64,000 bases of DNA from Ashinkailepas kermadecensis (lineage: Eukaryota > Arthropoda > Thecostraca > Neolepadidae), in contig JAOTOM010003989.1 in NCBI GenBank assembly GCA_034440615.1, forward strand, positions 62,001 through 126,000, read 5' to 3'. Under the pieces are notes generated by a model. That model had not been told where the DNA came from, did not search any database, and was given only the letters and a program-made list of their open reading frames with translations. This document shows positions 22,075-32,314 of this stretch, one piece after another (the first letter of the stretch is position 1; each line of letters opens with the position of its first letter). A program made the position numbers and the translations under genes.

Positions 22075-22862
22075 GCCACCTCCCCCCAAATTACCCCCCC
22101 CCCCTTTTTTAAAATAGGTCACTCCCCTTAAGGACACGATGTCAAATATTAAAAAAAACAAAAAAAAAAATTATTTAAAAAAACCCACCAAAAATGAAAA
22201 TTATAATTAACACAATATAAATTTCTACAAAATAAATATTTTTCCTTATTAAATTTTAAAAAAAAAAAAACACCCTTCTTGGTAGAAAAAAAAAAAAAAA
22301 AAAGAAATTTTAATTTTTTAACATACCAAAAAACAAAACAAAAAAAAAAAAAAAAAAAATATATTTTATTTTATTCCTTTTTTCCTTTGTTTTTTTATTT
22401 GTATTTGTAATATTCCATTTAATAGGCCGGGCCATTTCCTTTTCATTTGCTTTTAAATAACAAACACAAACAAAAAAAGATAGTTTATTTAATAAAAGTA
22501 ATAAGATAATAAAGTAGAAAAAAACAATTTTCTTTCTTCCTTTTATTTTTTATTTAAATTAATTTTGGTTTTGAAAAAAAACTTCCGTCCCCTCCCCTCC
22601 CCCTCCCCCCCCCCCCCCCCCCCCCCCCCCAAAAAAAGATAGCCAAAACCACCCCCCCCCCCCCCCCGTTTAATTTTAAAGTTTTTGGGTTGGGGGGGGG
22701 TGGAAAGCAACCAAAACCAAAAAAATAAAAAAAAAAAAAAAAAAAACACCAAAACACACCCACCAAACCAAACAACAAAACCAAAACCCAAAAAAAACAA
22801 TCTTTAAGCCCCTTCTAAAAAACCTACTTCCCTTCGCCGACTTAGCCGAGACCCCAAAAACA

Positions 22863-22901
<39 letters not shown>

Positions 22902-22910
22902 AAACCGCGG
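22075..22910. repeat. homopolymer-rich low-complexity block
   Basis: Almost entirely runs of A, C and T, including C runs over 20 bases near 22600-22630 and an A run near 22861-22900. Phenylalanine- and glycine-rich open frames on the minus strand are artefacts of this composition. It abuts the left inverted repeat of the next element, whose C run looks stretched. Confidence 0.7.
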
Positions 22911-22951
22911 CGACCCCCCCAATTTTGGCAAAACCTAGTAAGTGACAAAAT
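22911..22951 (+). repeat. left terminal inverted repeat
   Basis: It includes CGGCGACCCCCCC then AATTTTGGCAAAACCTAG and AAGTGACAAA. The right copy has GACCC where this one has a longer C run. Confidence 0.8.
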
Positions 22952-23049
22952 AAACAAAATGGAGTTAGATACGGAACCTGGGGTTTTCGGACACGCCGCT
23001 TCTTCCTGTGTTATCAGAATTTCAGTATCTGCACTGAATCCCGAGATAT

Positions 23050-23400
23050 GACACGGCAATACCTAGTATCTGCACCTGAAAATGCAATCTTATCAAAGCA
23101 AAACATAGTATGTGGTCTGTTGGTACTTACTAGGTTTTGCATTGTGCTGCAAATACATCGTCAACAAGGAATGTTATGGTAAAACATTGCACGTGCACAT
23201 ACTAGGTTTTGCTTCCAACTGGTTCAGCGAATCTAAACCGCAACTTAAAAGAGAAACGTAGCAATTGATATTGACTAGCACATACTAGGTTTTTCCACCT
23301 TCCGGTGTCTTGTGTCGTATAACCCCACACGTAGCAAGTAATATTGACGAGCACATACTAGGTTTTTCCACCTTATGGTTTCTTGTGTCCTATAACCCCA
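23050..23400 (+). repeat. subterminal TACTAGGTTTT motif cluster
   Basis: CATACTAGGTTTT or its complement occurs near 22928, 23059, 23098, 23127, 23206, 23282 and 23356. The last two lie in a direct repeat of about 73 bases (23279-23400). The same core sits in both TIRs, so these are likely transposase-binding sites; the cluster is also just upstream of the transposase start. Confidence 0.65.
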
Positions 23401-23575
23401 CTAAACAGTCACACACGTCACTTGCTAGGAATTTCCTGTCAGTTAGGACAAGTGAACAGCACCAGCAAACTTATTGAATGCAAATCTGTTGATGTGATAT
23501 TCTTTAAAAAAAAATTTTCTTCAGAAATTACCCTGCCAAGCATATATTTTCCTAGCATATACCATATATTGGAGA

Positions 23576-24790
23576 ATGGACTCCTCATGGAGTGCGCTGG
23601 ATTTTATAGAACAGGAGGAGCAGCAGCTGCAGCTGGAGGTCGAGGAGGAGGTGGTAGCTGCTGCCAATGATGTGATCATGACTGCAGCAGTAGCTGCTGG
23701 CATAACTGAAGATGATTTAGCTAATGTCATTGCTGCTGATGATGGAGTAGTTGAGGAACAGTTAGCTGATGCGATTTATATCACAGCTGATGATATGGAT
23801 GTGGCGTATATTGAGGTAGTTGATGCAGCTGTTGAGGTAGTTACAGCACGTGATGACATGCTACTGGATGAAGGATTGGAAAGTGCTGGGGATAGCACAG
23901 GTTCTGGCCTGCCTAGCAGTACTAAAAGACGACGAACATCTCAAAGTAAGTCAGTGCACTATGTAAGGAAAAATCCATTGCTCCCACCATGTTCATGCAG
24001 GAAAAAATGTGGACAACAGTTTAGCGAAGAAGAACGTGAAACTATCCGCAAACGTTTCTGGAGGGCTGAATTTCATGGCAGAAGAGCGTTTTTTGCTGCT
24101 AACATCAGGACAACACCTGTGAAGAGGCGAACGACAGAGGCAAGTTCAGAACAGGAGCGAAGGGCACATACAAGGGAGTATTACCTTCCAAAGGCATCAC
24201 AAGAACTAGAAGCAGGCACAGCTGAGGTATGCAAAACGATGTTTCTGCATACTTTGGGACTGAAAACTGACGGCATGATCACGAGCTTCTTGAAAGCCAA
24301 GACAAGTGCAGATGGTGATGTGGTTATGCCAGAAGTCGTTGACAGGCGAGGACTTCATGAACCGTCAAACAAGTTACCTAAACAGCCTATCATAGACCAC
24401 ATCAATTCTTTCCACCCGCAAACAAGTCACTATAGGCAGGAACATGCACCACACAGGAGGTACCTAGATGCGTATCTGACGGTTACGGATATGTGGAAGG
24501 ACTATAATGAAACACACAAACCAGTCGCCTATACAACATATCGTAATGTCTTTGATGATCAAAAGATTACATTCGGGCAGCCTTCCCAAGACGACTGCGA
24601 TGTCTGTAAGAATCTAAATAGCCACCTGGCACAACTAGGCATGTCTCTTGCCGATCTGAAGGATAACAATAATGCGGGTGCTGGTGGCACTACCTCCGGT
24701 CCTACTGCCCCTCCTGGTCCTGGTGGTGCCGATGTCGAGGCGGCCAGTTCCCAGTTCGCCATAACGAGGACTACGAGGCCCGAACCTCAG
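23576..24790 (+). CDS. transposase exon 1
   Basis: The ATG at 23576 opens 405 codons that end in phase 0 at CCTCAG, followed by GTTGGT. Residues 1-105 are strongly acidic and Ala/Val-rich. A basic stretch follows (TKRRRTSQSKSVHYVRKNP), then a Cys cluster CSCRKKCGQQF near residues 138-148, and later PIIDHINSFHPQTSHYRQEH, a block I know from invertebrate transposase-like proteins. It closes with CDVC (near 24599) and a Pro/Gly/Ala linker. The frame is intact. If not spliced, translation would run 18 more codons (VGDPKFIWSVPTYLLTTH) to a TGA at 24845-24847. I favour splicing because the missing catalytic half lies in frame downstream. Confidence 0.75.
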
Positions 24791-24977
24791 GTTGGTGATC
24801 CAAAATTCATTTGGTCAGTACCTACTTATCTTCTTACTACCCACTGAATTGCTTGCAGAAGTAGCAATCCTGTCCTTCTATTGTGTAGTCTAGAAGTAAG
24901 TCTTCTATTTTCACAAAAAAAAATTAAAATGGCTCAATTTTGAAGCCCAATGTCCAACATTAACATTTGTCGGGCAG

Positions 24978-25106
24978 AGCGAGCCGTCCGTTGCAGATCC
25001 CAGCCGCGGTCCTACTGCCCCTCCTGCTCCTGGTCCTGGTGGTGCCGATGTCGAGGCGGCCAGTTCCCAGTTCGCCATAGCGAGAACTACGAGGCCCGAA
25101 CCTCAG
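24978..25106 (+). CDS. cassette exon copy 1 (43 codons)
   Basis: Begins after TTTGTCGGGCAG and ends at CCTCAG before GTTGGT; exactly 129 bases, phase 0 at both ends, no stop. The peptide is SEPSVADPSRGPTAPPAPGP followed by GGADVEAASSQFAIARTTRP and EPQ. Its last part repeats the end of exon 1. Confidence 0.6.
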
Positions 25107-25293
25107 GTTGGTGATCCAAAATTCATTTGATCAGTACCTACTTATCTTCTTACTACCCACTGAATTGCTTGCAGAAGTATCACTGCTGTCCTTCTATTGT
25201 GTAGTCTAGAAGAAAGTCTTCTATTATCACAAAATAAAATAAAAATGGTTCAATTTTGAAGTTCAATGTCAAACATTAACGTTTGTCGGGCAG

Positions 25294-25422
25294 AGCGAGC
25301 CGTCCGTCCCAGATCCCAGCCGCGGTCCTACTGCCCCTCCTGCTCCTGGTCCTGGTGGTGCCGAGGTCGAGGCGGCCAGTTCCCAGTTCGCCATAACGAG
25401 GACTACGAGGCCCGAACCTCAG
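25294..25422 (+). CDS. cassette exon copy 2 (43 codons)
   Basis: 129 bases, open, phase 0, with the same acceptor and donor sequences as copy 1. The start is 316 bases after the previous copy. It differs by a few substitutions. Confidence 0.6.
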
Positions 25423-25611
25423 GTTGGTGATCCAAAATTCATTTGGTCAGTACCTAATTATCTTCTTACTACCCACCGAATTGCTTGCAGAAGTATCACT
25501 GCTGTCCTTCTATGGTGTAGTCTAGAAGTAAGTCTTCTATTTTCACCAAAAAAACAACAACAATGGTTCAATTTTGAAGCTCAATGTCAAACATTAACGT
25601 TTGTCGGGCAG

Positions 25612-25740
25612 AGCGAGCCGTCCGTCGCAGATCCCAGCCGCGGTCCTACTGCACCTCCTGCTCCTGGTCCTGGTGGTGCCGAGGTCGAGGCGGCCAGTTC
25701 CCAGTTCGCCATAACGAGGACTACGAGGCCCGAACCTCAG
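25612..25740 (+). CDS. cassette exon copy 3 (43 codons)
   Basis: 129 bases, open, phase 0; start 318 bases after copy 2. The acceptor (GTCGGGCAG) and donor (CAG-GTTGGT) are retained. Confidence 0.6.
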
Positions 25741-25926
25741 GTTGGTGATCCAAAATTCATTTCGTCAGTACCTACTTATCTTCTTACTACCCACTGAATT
25801 GCTTGCAGAAGTAGCAATCCTGTCCTTCTATTGTGTAGTCTAGAAGTAAGTCTTCTATTTTCACAAAATAATTTTTTTTTCTTCAATTTTGAAGTTCAAT
25901 GTCAAACATTAACGTTTGTCGGGCAG

Positions 25927-26055
25927 AGCGAACCGTCCGTCGCAGATCTCAGCCGCGGTCCTACTACCCCTCCTGCTCCTGGTCCTGGTGGTGCCGAGGT
26001 CGAGGCAGCCAGTTCCCAGTTCGCCATAACGAGGACCACGAGGCCCGAGCCTCAG
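25927..26055 (+). CDS. cassette exon copy 4 (43 codons)
   Basis: 129 bases, open, phase 0; start 315 bases after copy 3. The surrounding unit is open across much of its intron as well, so read-through rather than splicing cannot be excluded for this copy. Confidence 0.6.
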
Positions 26056-26249
26056 GTTGGTGATCCAAAATTAATTTGGTCAGTACCTACTTATCTTCTT
26101 ACTACACACCGAATTGCTTGCAGAAGTATCACTCCGGTCCTTCTATTGTGTGGTCTGGAAGTAAGTCTTCTATATCCACAAAAGAAAATAAAAATGGTTC
26201 AATTTTGAAGTTCAATGTCAAACATTAATGTTTGTTGTTTGTTGGGCAG

Positions 26250-26378
26250 AGCGAGCCGTCCGTCCCAGATCTCAGCCGCGGTCCTACTGCACCTCCCGCT
26301 CCTGGTCCTGGTGGTGCCGAGGTCGAGGCGGCCAGTTCCCAGTTCGCCATAACGAGGACTACGAGGCCCGAACCTCAG
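26250..26378 (+). CDS. cassette exon copy 5 (43 codons)
   Basis: 129 bases, open, phase 0; start 323 bases after copy 4 owing to a short TTTGTTG duplication in the intron before the acceptor. Confidence 0.6.
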
Positions 26379-26583
26379 GTTGGTGATCCAAATTCATTTG
26401 GTCAGTACCTACTTATCTTCTTACTACCCACCGAATTGCTTGCAGAAGAGTCACTCCTGTCCTATTGTGGAGTCTAGAAATAAGTCTTTGAATTTATCAA
26501 AAGAAATGAAATTTTGATCAATTCTGTTAATTTCCGGGGAGAATCACGAAGTTTTATGTCAAACATTAACGTTCGTCCGGCAG

Positions 26584-27630
26584 AGTCAGCCATCCGCCGC
26601 AGATCATATCACCGGTCCTACCGCCCCTCCTGCACCTGGTGGCGCCGAAGTCGAGGCGACGACATCACAACAAAGTTCACACATCAAAGAATGTGAATTA
26701 TGCATCAACGGAAGGGCGCATTTAGAAAAGGCTTCTTCAGCAAGGGCTGCATATAGGGCCACATTAGATAATCTTGAAGATGGGGAAGTGGCCTTTGCAG
26801 CCGATATGCAGAAAGTTTTGCTCCTCCCAAAAATGACGACTAAGAATCATTTCTTTATCAGCCGGCTCGTTATGTTTAACGAGACATTTGCTTGCATGAA
26901 CGAGGATATGCGAGACCTCTGTGTCCTGTGGCACGAAGGTGTGACAGGACGAACAGCAGCAGATGTGGCTGCAGCGTTTGTTAAGTGTATAGAGGTAAGT
27001 GGGGCCAAGAAGGTAACGTTCTGGTGCGACAACTGCTCAGGACAAAACAAAAACTGGGTGTTGTACACTGTGCTGGTGTCGTGTGTTAATGCAGAGTGGG
27101 GCCCACAGGCAGTCAACTTACGGTATCTAGAGAAAGGGCATACCTTTATGAAGGCAGACAGTGTCCATGGGGCGATCGGTAGGCGCCTGAAGAGGATCGG
27201 AGAGGTTATTACCTTTGATGACATGTCTCAACTCATTGAAGAATCTGGGAAGAAGATAAAGGTCCTGCAACTCCATCACTCGGACTTCAAAAACTACAGA
27301 TCTGGTGCAAGGGCTCGGAACACCAAGACTGTTCATGTGCCTAAGCTGCAGTGCCTGGTGGAGGTTCAGTTCAAAAAGGGGTCACGGAGCATGCAGTATC
27401 GGACCTCTTACGGCGAGGAGCCACAAGAGGTTGACTTCCTCAGACCGAAGTTTCAGCTTCAAGATATGGCAGAGGAAGGCCTGAGCCAACCCCGCGGCAT
27501 CTTGCCATCAAAGAAGGCTGGTATCATTAAACTACTTACATCATCTGGTGTGGCACCAGTCAAAACACGGTTTTGGCTGAACATGCCGACAGATGAGGCA
27601 GCAGCGGACCTAGTCCATAATGTGGAGTAG
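26584..27630 (+). CDS. transposase last exon (catalytic half)
   Basis: This opens in phase 0 after CCGGCAG with SQPSAADHITGPTAPPAPGG, a diverged relative of the cassette peptide. CELC follows (near 26697), which probably pairs with CDVC of exon 1 to bind zinc. The core has ADMQKVLLLPKM, FWCDNCSGQNKNWVLYT and YLEKGHTFMKADSVHGAIGR, which contain the likely catalytic acidic residues of an RNase-H-fold transposase (first two Asp, then Asp of ADSVHG). The frame runs 348 codons to TAG at 27628-27630 with no break. Joined to exon 1 alone it gives 753 residues; each cassette adds 43. Confidence 0.75.
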   Translation, partial: SQPSAADHITGPTAPPAPGGAEVEATTSQQSSHIKECELCINGRAHLEKASSARAAYRATLDNLEDGEVAFAADMQKVLLLPKMTTKNHFFISRLVMFNETFACMNEDMRDLCVLWHEGVTGRTAADVAAAFVKCIEVSGAKKVTFWCDNCSGQNKNWVLYTVLVSCVNAEWGPQAVNLRYLEKGHTFMKADSVHGAIGRRLKRIGEVITFDDMSQLIEESGKKIKVLQLHHSDFKNYRSGARARNTKTVHVPKLQCLVEVQFKKGSRSMQYRTSYGEEPQEVDFLRPKFQLQDMAEEGLSQPRGILPSKKAGIIKLLTSSGVAPVKTRFWLNMPTDEAAADLVHNVE

Positions 27631-28184
27631 GTAGGACGTGATGTGTCCGTTGTCAAACCAGGTCGACCCCCCCCCCCACCTCATCTGTCCATACCTATCT
27701 GGTCCATAATGTGGAGTAGGTAGGACGTGAATCGTGATGTGTCCGTTGTCAAACATATGTCTAGAAAATACATTTCAGATCTGTATCACCTGTATTTTAT
27801 TCATAAAAAATGAATGCATGTCATACATAATTTCTGTGCATCACGATAGAGGATGGGATACGGTTCAGTTCAGTGGTGTTGGATGGATGATTTTCAGCAT
27901 AAATTTGTTTTTTGGAATTAAGTGTGCCACAAAGTGGTCAAAATCTTTACAAGTGACAATTATCCTGACAAATTTCGCATCTGAATTCTTTATTATGGAA
28001 ATCATGTTTGAATATATAGGCAGGGCAGGTAAAAAAACCTTCCACTTCCCCTATTCGCCCTGGGGACATGGTCGGATTGCACTTCCTCCCTGAGTGTGCC
28101 CCAGCCACAACTTATTATGCACATTATGCACATACTATATTCCATCTCTACATTAGCGCATCATCTATGCTACTCCATCTCTGT

Positions 28185-28320
28185 TCAGGTAAAACACAGT
28201 AAGTAACTATGCTAGCTTTTTCCTTCACATATCTAGCTGTTAAAATAATATCTGTTCAGGTAAAACACAGTAAGCAACAGATGCTAGCTTTTACCTTCAC
28301 AAATCTACTTGACAAAATCC
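28185..28320. repeat. right subterminal direct repeat of about 67 bp
   Basis: TCTGTTCAGGTAAAACACAG followed by TAAG occurs at about 28184 and 28251, each followed by ATGCTAGCTTTT. The GTAAAAC core resembles the left subterminal motif. Confidence 0.7.
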
Positions 28321-28488
28321 TTTAAGTGCATTTTCCCCATGAAGTTAAGGTTTTCCGAGTGTTAATTCATGTTCCTTACAATTTCAAGGGGTCTAATGTT
28401 TCCATGAAACCAAAACCTAGCTGTGATCAGCTTCCATACCTTATTCCCAGACCCATTTAGTTTTTCGCGTTTTTCTCAGTTTGACTGA

Positions 28489-28530
28489 TTTGTCAGTTGC
28501 TAGGTTTTGCCAAAATTGGGTCGACGCGGC
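28489..28530 (-). repeat. right terminal inverted repeat
   Basis: TTTGTCAGTTGCTAGGTTTT then GCCAAAATTGGGTCGACGCG; inverted match to the left end with a few differences. Confidence 0.8.
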
Positions 28531-28539
28531 CGTCGTCTA

Positions 28540-29168
28540 TCCTCGGTATGGCAGCCCGATCACCAACATCCGGCGATGTAATGGAGACGGTCACGAGCAG
28601 CGGCAGCATATAGCCTGTGAAGAACAGGTACGGAGATCACATGCTGCTGACAAAGGTAAATGTCACACAATGGTCCGAAAATGACTGAAGGATTTAGCAG
28701 GATTTAGCGACAGTAATCTAGCATCCTCGCTTCGCACGCATATTATGCCCCTCGCCCAGATTCGGCAGCCATATTATACTTGTACATACACGCGAAGATG
28801 TTACTTTTGCTGGTATTTACAGCCGTCCCTTTTCGCTGTCGAGCACATTACCCTCCGCGTTTTTTTGGAAGCAATCAAAAGCATCCCACCAATCAGCACG
28901 GGATTGTGGGACTCTGAGAAGCCTAGCTCGTATAGACAGACGACAAACGTTGGTACGAACATTGGAATCCCAGACAGGGGAGGAGACATTTGTTATCCCA
29001 TGGTTTTCCTGAATACCTCCGGAATCAATACAGAAGTGAGGCTGGAACATCGAAGAACCCTACATGAATATGGAAGATACCTGAGAATAAAATTAGCTTC
29101 CGGTCATTTATGGTCATGTTACTGTGGTGTCGTCACGCGTACTCTCAGCCACGTGGGACGTGTACATA

Positions 29169-29233
<65 letters not shown>

Positions 29234-30540
29234 CCAATAGCGTACATTCAGAAACGTGTTTCTGGATTATTTTGATCTTGTAGTACCATATTGGAAAAAT
29301 GTGCAAATTAGAAGGTAAGTAAGTACCTAGGTACACTCGCTTTCGGTGGGATGTTCGAGGGTACCCTTAGCATGGCTGGCTCACTAGGAACGTAGGCTAT
29401 GACGCTGCACACCAAAAATTACTGGTAGGCTGCGCCGTTTCACAGTTATCTTCGCCACCGGCCAGCGTCCGAACCATAGGATTCGCGTGTGTCGTCGTCA
29501 CGCGACCATTTGCCCTGCAGCCATGCAGTGGTAAACACGGGTCTTCCCTGTTCCCGTCTTGCATTCCTCTGTCGGCGAAACAACATTGGCAGTTAAACGA
29601 GCAGGTTACTGGACTTCTGTCGATAAGCAACAATTGATAGCTGCGAATTTCTGACTCCAGCAACACAGAATGAGCAGGAAATGTTGGAAAAAGCTCAGTT
29701 GCAAAGATGTAGCGAAAGGAGATGGGAGGTTTATGATGTCAGTGAAGTATTCTCTGGCCCCAAAATAATAATAGAATGTCCAACATTTATACGTTTTAGA
29801 AATATAATATACAAAATAATTTCATGGAACCAAGGTGTGTTTATAGAGAGAAATGGTCAATTACGGTTTCCACTGTTCTTGATGTTGTTACTATCAATGC
29901 ATTGTACAGTGGGCCAGATCGCCTTCAAAGTCGCTTTTAATTCGAAGCGCCTGCCAGACGGGACAATATAGTGCTTTCTGAGATTCTTCTGTGCGCTGAG
30001 TTCGATTATGTTGCCTATTTTGGCGTGCCAAGTACTGGTAGCCCGTGAGAATGGGGGGGGGGATAATTCATCGCATTAGGGTTGTTTGTGAATTGATACA
30101 CGGACGGATGTTGATTCCAGCAGCTGCTGATCGCGGCTATGAATAGGATATTGCTGGACTTATCAAGGCTAGGCTAATACAGTGGGGCCAACAGTACTAT
30201 GGTAGAAATAATTTATCCTAACTTCAATATCGTACCTAAATTTAGCAGACAATTCGTGCAAGGCCGCATCTATATTTCGCACACATCGTGCAACACTACT
30301 CATGTCAACATTAGCATGTATGTGTGCACACAGGTGTGTATGTGGACATGTAAATCACACATGACCTACATACCTAATTAGTCACGTTACCTGTCAACTG
30401 ATCTCACCGAAATCGCCAACACTATATTAAGCTTGCATTGTCTGGTGTGCGGTGTGTGTGTGCGTGTGTGACTTAGTCCTCTTCACTACAGTTCGAGTCG
30501 ACAAGGCTCTCAGCTGAGTACGAGTGAGTGGGACGTCATC
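28540..30540. other. no gene recognised; (AT)n at 29171-29231
   Basis: Frames of about 60-95 codons (for example 29681-29971 plus) are open without recognisable motifs. A pure AT tract of about 60 bases lies at 29171-29231. No TIRs or tRNA-like sequences are evident. Confidence 0.35.
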
Positions 30541-30542
30541 AG

Positions 30543-30700
30543 TGGCGTACCGAGGGGGGCATAGGGGCAGGTGCCCCTCCCCTTGAGAGGTTATGGGGCC
30601 CCAAGAATCCCGCCGGGGTTCGGAAAAAAATTGCGCCATACTCCCACAAAAATCCCGCTGGGTCTCCCAAAATCGTTCGGGGGCGATCGCCGAACGGTTG
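30543..30700 (+). repeat. GGGGCCCC/GCGCGA minisatellite element, end segment
   Basis: It starts GGCGTACCGAGGGGGGC and continues TTGAGAGGTTATGGGG, CCCCAAGAATCCCGC and so on. The reverse complement of 41250-41345 has the same order of blocks (GGCGCACCGAAGGGGGGC, ATGAGAGGTTGTGGG, CCCCAATAATCGCGC), so this is a separate short copy of the same element. Confidence 0.7.
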
Positions 30701-31043
30701 GTCAGTTTAGCAGTCGCGTTTCTCTTCGCGTCTGTTGATTTCAGTTCGGAGAACTCACGGGCAGGACGTCCCCGCCCCACTGAAGTGAACGGCCCACTCG
30801 TTGGCACTTATATATGTCCATCAACGTGCCATTCAGCCAATCTTCGTGTTTGGGGACATATCGTTCCCTGTGCCGTCCAACCTGATTCCAATCAGCTCGT
30901 GTCTTATGACGTTATGCAGGTATCATTTGCACTATTTCAATTTATCACCAGATAGTTGCGATCCTCTTTTACAGTCCAAAAATCCAATTAAGCTATCAAC
31001 TGTCGTCTTGATAATATCCTCATGCTGTTCAATATGCCCAATA
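30701..31043. other. no gene recognised
   Basis: Unique sequence between the minisatellite fragment and the next transposon, with nothing recognisable. Confidence 0.4.
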
Positions 31044-31179
31044 GGGTGTCCCAAATTTCACTAAGTTTTTCAAATCACTTCGGATACACCGGCATCCCGT
31101 TCTTTGACTCATCTGAACCTCACACACCAATTTGCAGAGTAAACTACCGGTAAACATGATTGCCGCTAGCGCTTTGAAG
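31044..31179 (+). repeat. left TIR
   Basis: It runs from GGGTGTCCC to GCTAGCGCTTTGAAG and matches 34600-34735 inverted. Confidence 0.9.
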
Positions 31180-31746
31180 ACATGTCAAATATTTGGTTTA
31201 TATGATGCTGCAGCGTTGGAGTCTCCATACGCATAAATGCAGTAACTTCCAAAGTTTGAAGCGTGGGAGACTACCATGATCACTTGTCGTATGTTTTGTA
31301 CTGTTCTATTGAGTTAAAAGGTGTCTGGGTGGATCCAAGAGTGATCATGGGGTCATAATCATTCCCCACGTGGGCCTAGATGAGTTTCAGACAGGCGCTT
31401 TTCGTTTTTCGTTCGTTTTTTTATGCGCAAATCACCAAAGCAAAGTCAATCCGGAAAACGTCACGGCCGAATTCTAGAATCGGTTTAGGGCAAGACGTAA
31501 GATTAAAAATTTGTAGGCCCACCACGGCCTTACCCGAATTACAGCCCTTACGATTTTAAATGAGCCCAACCTTCACATTGACAATTACCTGGATCTAATC
31601 TTGTACCTCGCTTCATGATTGGAACACGTCGTAACATTCACCTACATTTTCCTGTTTCAGACGTCCGCTCGTAGAACCACTACCGTCCGAGAAGAAACTT
31701 CATTGAGCTTGTTTTCTTATACGCTCTGCTACTAGACAGAACTGCA

Positions 31747-32310
31747 ATGGGACGACCTGTGGGATCGAAGAATGTGTCAAGTGTTCGAGCGGGCAACATC
31801 ATCGAGAACAAACGTCGATCTGGTGCAACTGAGCGCACAAAAGATGTAGCAAAAGCGAAGAAGAAAACTGACGGCAAGAAGATAAATTCGAGAGTAAGCC
31901 ACCGAAACAAGGCAGACGACATCATGGGCAAACCGATAGATTTTTTCCCTTTTACTAAGCTCCCCCAGAACAAAGTAGTTGTTCAACGGTATCTTTCACT
32001 TCGGGAGCAACACACGCGCAAGAGTAGAGACGCGATAGCCCGTGAGATAACGACCGAACTGATCAACCTAATATGGGTACCGAGTGAAATCCCAGTGGTA
32101 ACGCCTAAAATTTGCAAGAAACGGGTCTTAGAAGTACTTCGGACATATCGCAGATTTCAAAGTCTGAAGAGCAGATTTCAAAGTCTGAAGAAATCCGCCA
32201 AGACCAACCAGGCAGTGAAAGAGTTCCAAGCATACATGTCTCAGTTGTGTGACCTGAGTCCAAGTGACCTGCTTGAGAAGCTGAAAAAAGAGGAGTCGCC
32301 TGCAAACTGA
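31747..32310 (+). CDS. transposon ORF1, AT-hook-like basic protein
   Basis: The ATG at 31747 begins MGRPVGSKN, an AT-hook-like DNA-binding sequence, followed by a Lys/Arg-rich stretch to about residue 55 and then a helical, charged region (LREQHTRKSRDAIAREITTE). A 21-base in-frame duplication gives RFQSLKSRFQSLK. It is 187 residues and ends at TGA 32308-32310, four bases before the ATG of the next ORF in a different frame. It could be a separate DNA-binding subunit or the first exon of one protein joined by splicing; the sequence does not decide. Confidence 0.6.
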   Translation: MGRPVGSKNVSSVRAGNIIENKRRSGATERTKDVAKAKKKTDGKKINSRVSHRNKADDIMGKPIDFFPFTKLPQNKVVVQRYLSLREQHTRKSRDAIAREITTELINLIWVPSEIPVVTPKICKKRVLEVLRTYRRFQSLKSRFQSLKKSAKTNQAVKEFQAYMSQLCDLSPSDLLEKLKKEESPAN

Positions 32311-32314
32311 GTGG

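Larger units (their letters stand above)
22911..28530 (+). mobile_element. 5.6-kb DNA transposon with cassette-exon array
   Basis: The left end (AATTTTGGCAAAACCTAG near 22920) is repeated inverted at the right end (CTAGGTTTTGCCAAAATT near 28498), with imperfect extension on both sides for about 40 bases. Between them lie subterminal repeats, a long first exon, five tandem cassette exons and a last exon carrying most of the catalytic core. I see no certain target duplication because the left flank is low-complexity. I do not assign a superfamily. Confidence 0.8.

Noticed and set aside
22543..23059. Phe/Gly-rich membrane-protein-like frames on the minus strand
   Set aside because: They come from homopolymer runs and are probably sequence artefacts.
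24891..24977. Extra microexon ending at the strong donor GTAAGT inside each cassette intron
   Set aside because: A TTGCTTGCAG acceptor and GTAAGT donor would define about 37 bases, but it is not a multiple of three and has in-frame stops in most copies; it could serve as a poison exon, which only RNA data could show.
28745..29275. 176-codon frame
   Set aside because: Its C-terminal third is (AT)n and the rest matches nothing recognised.
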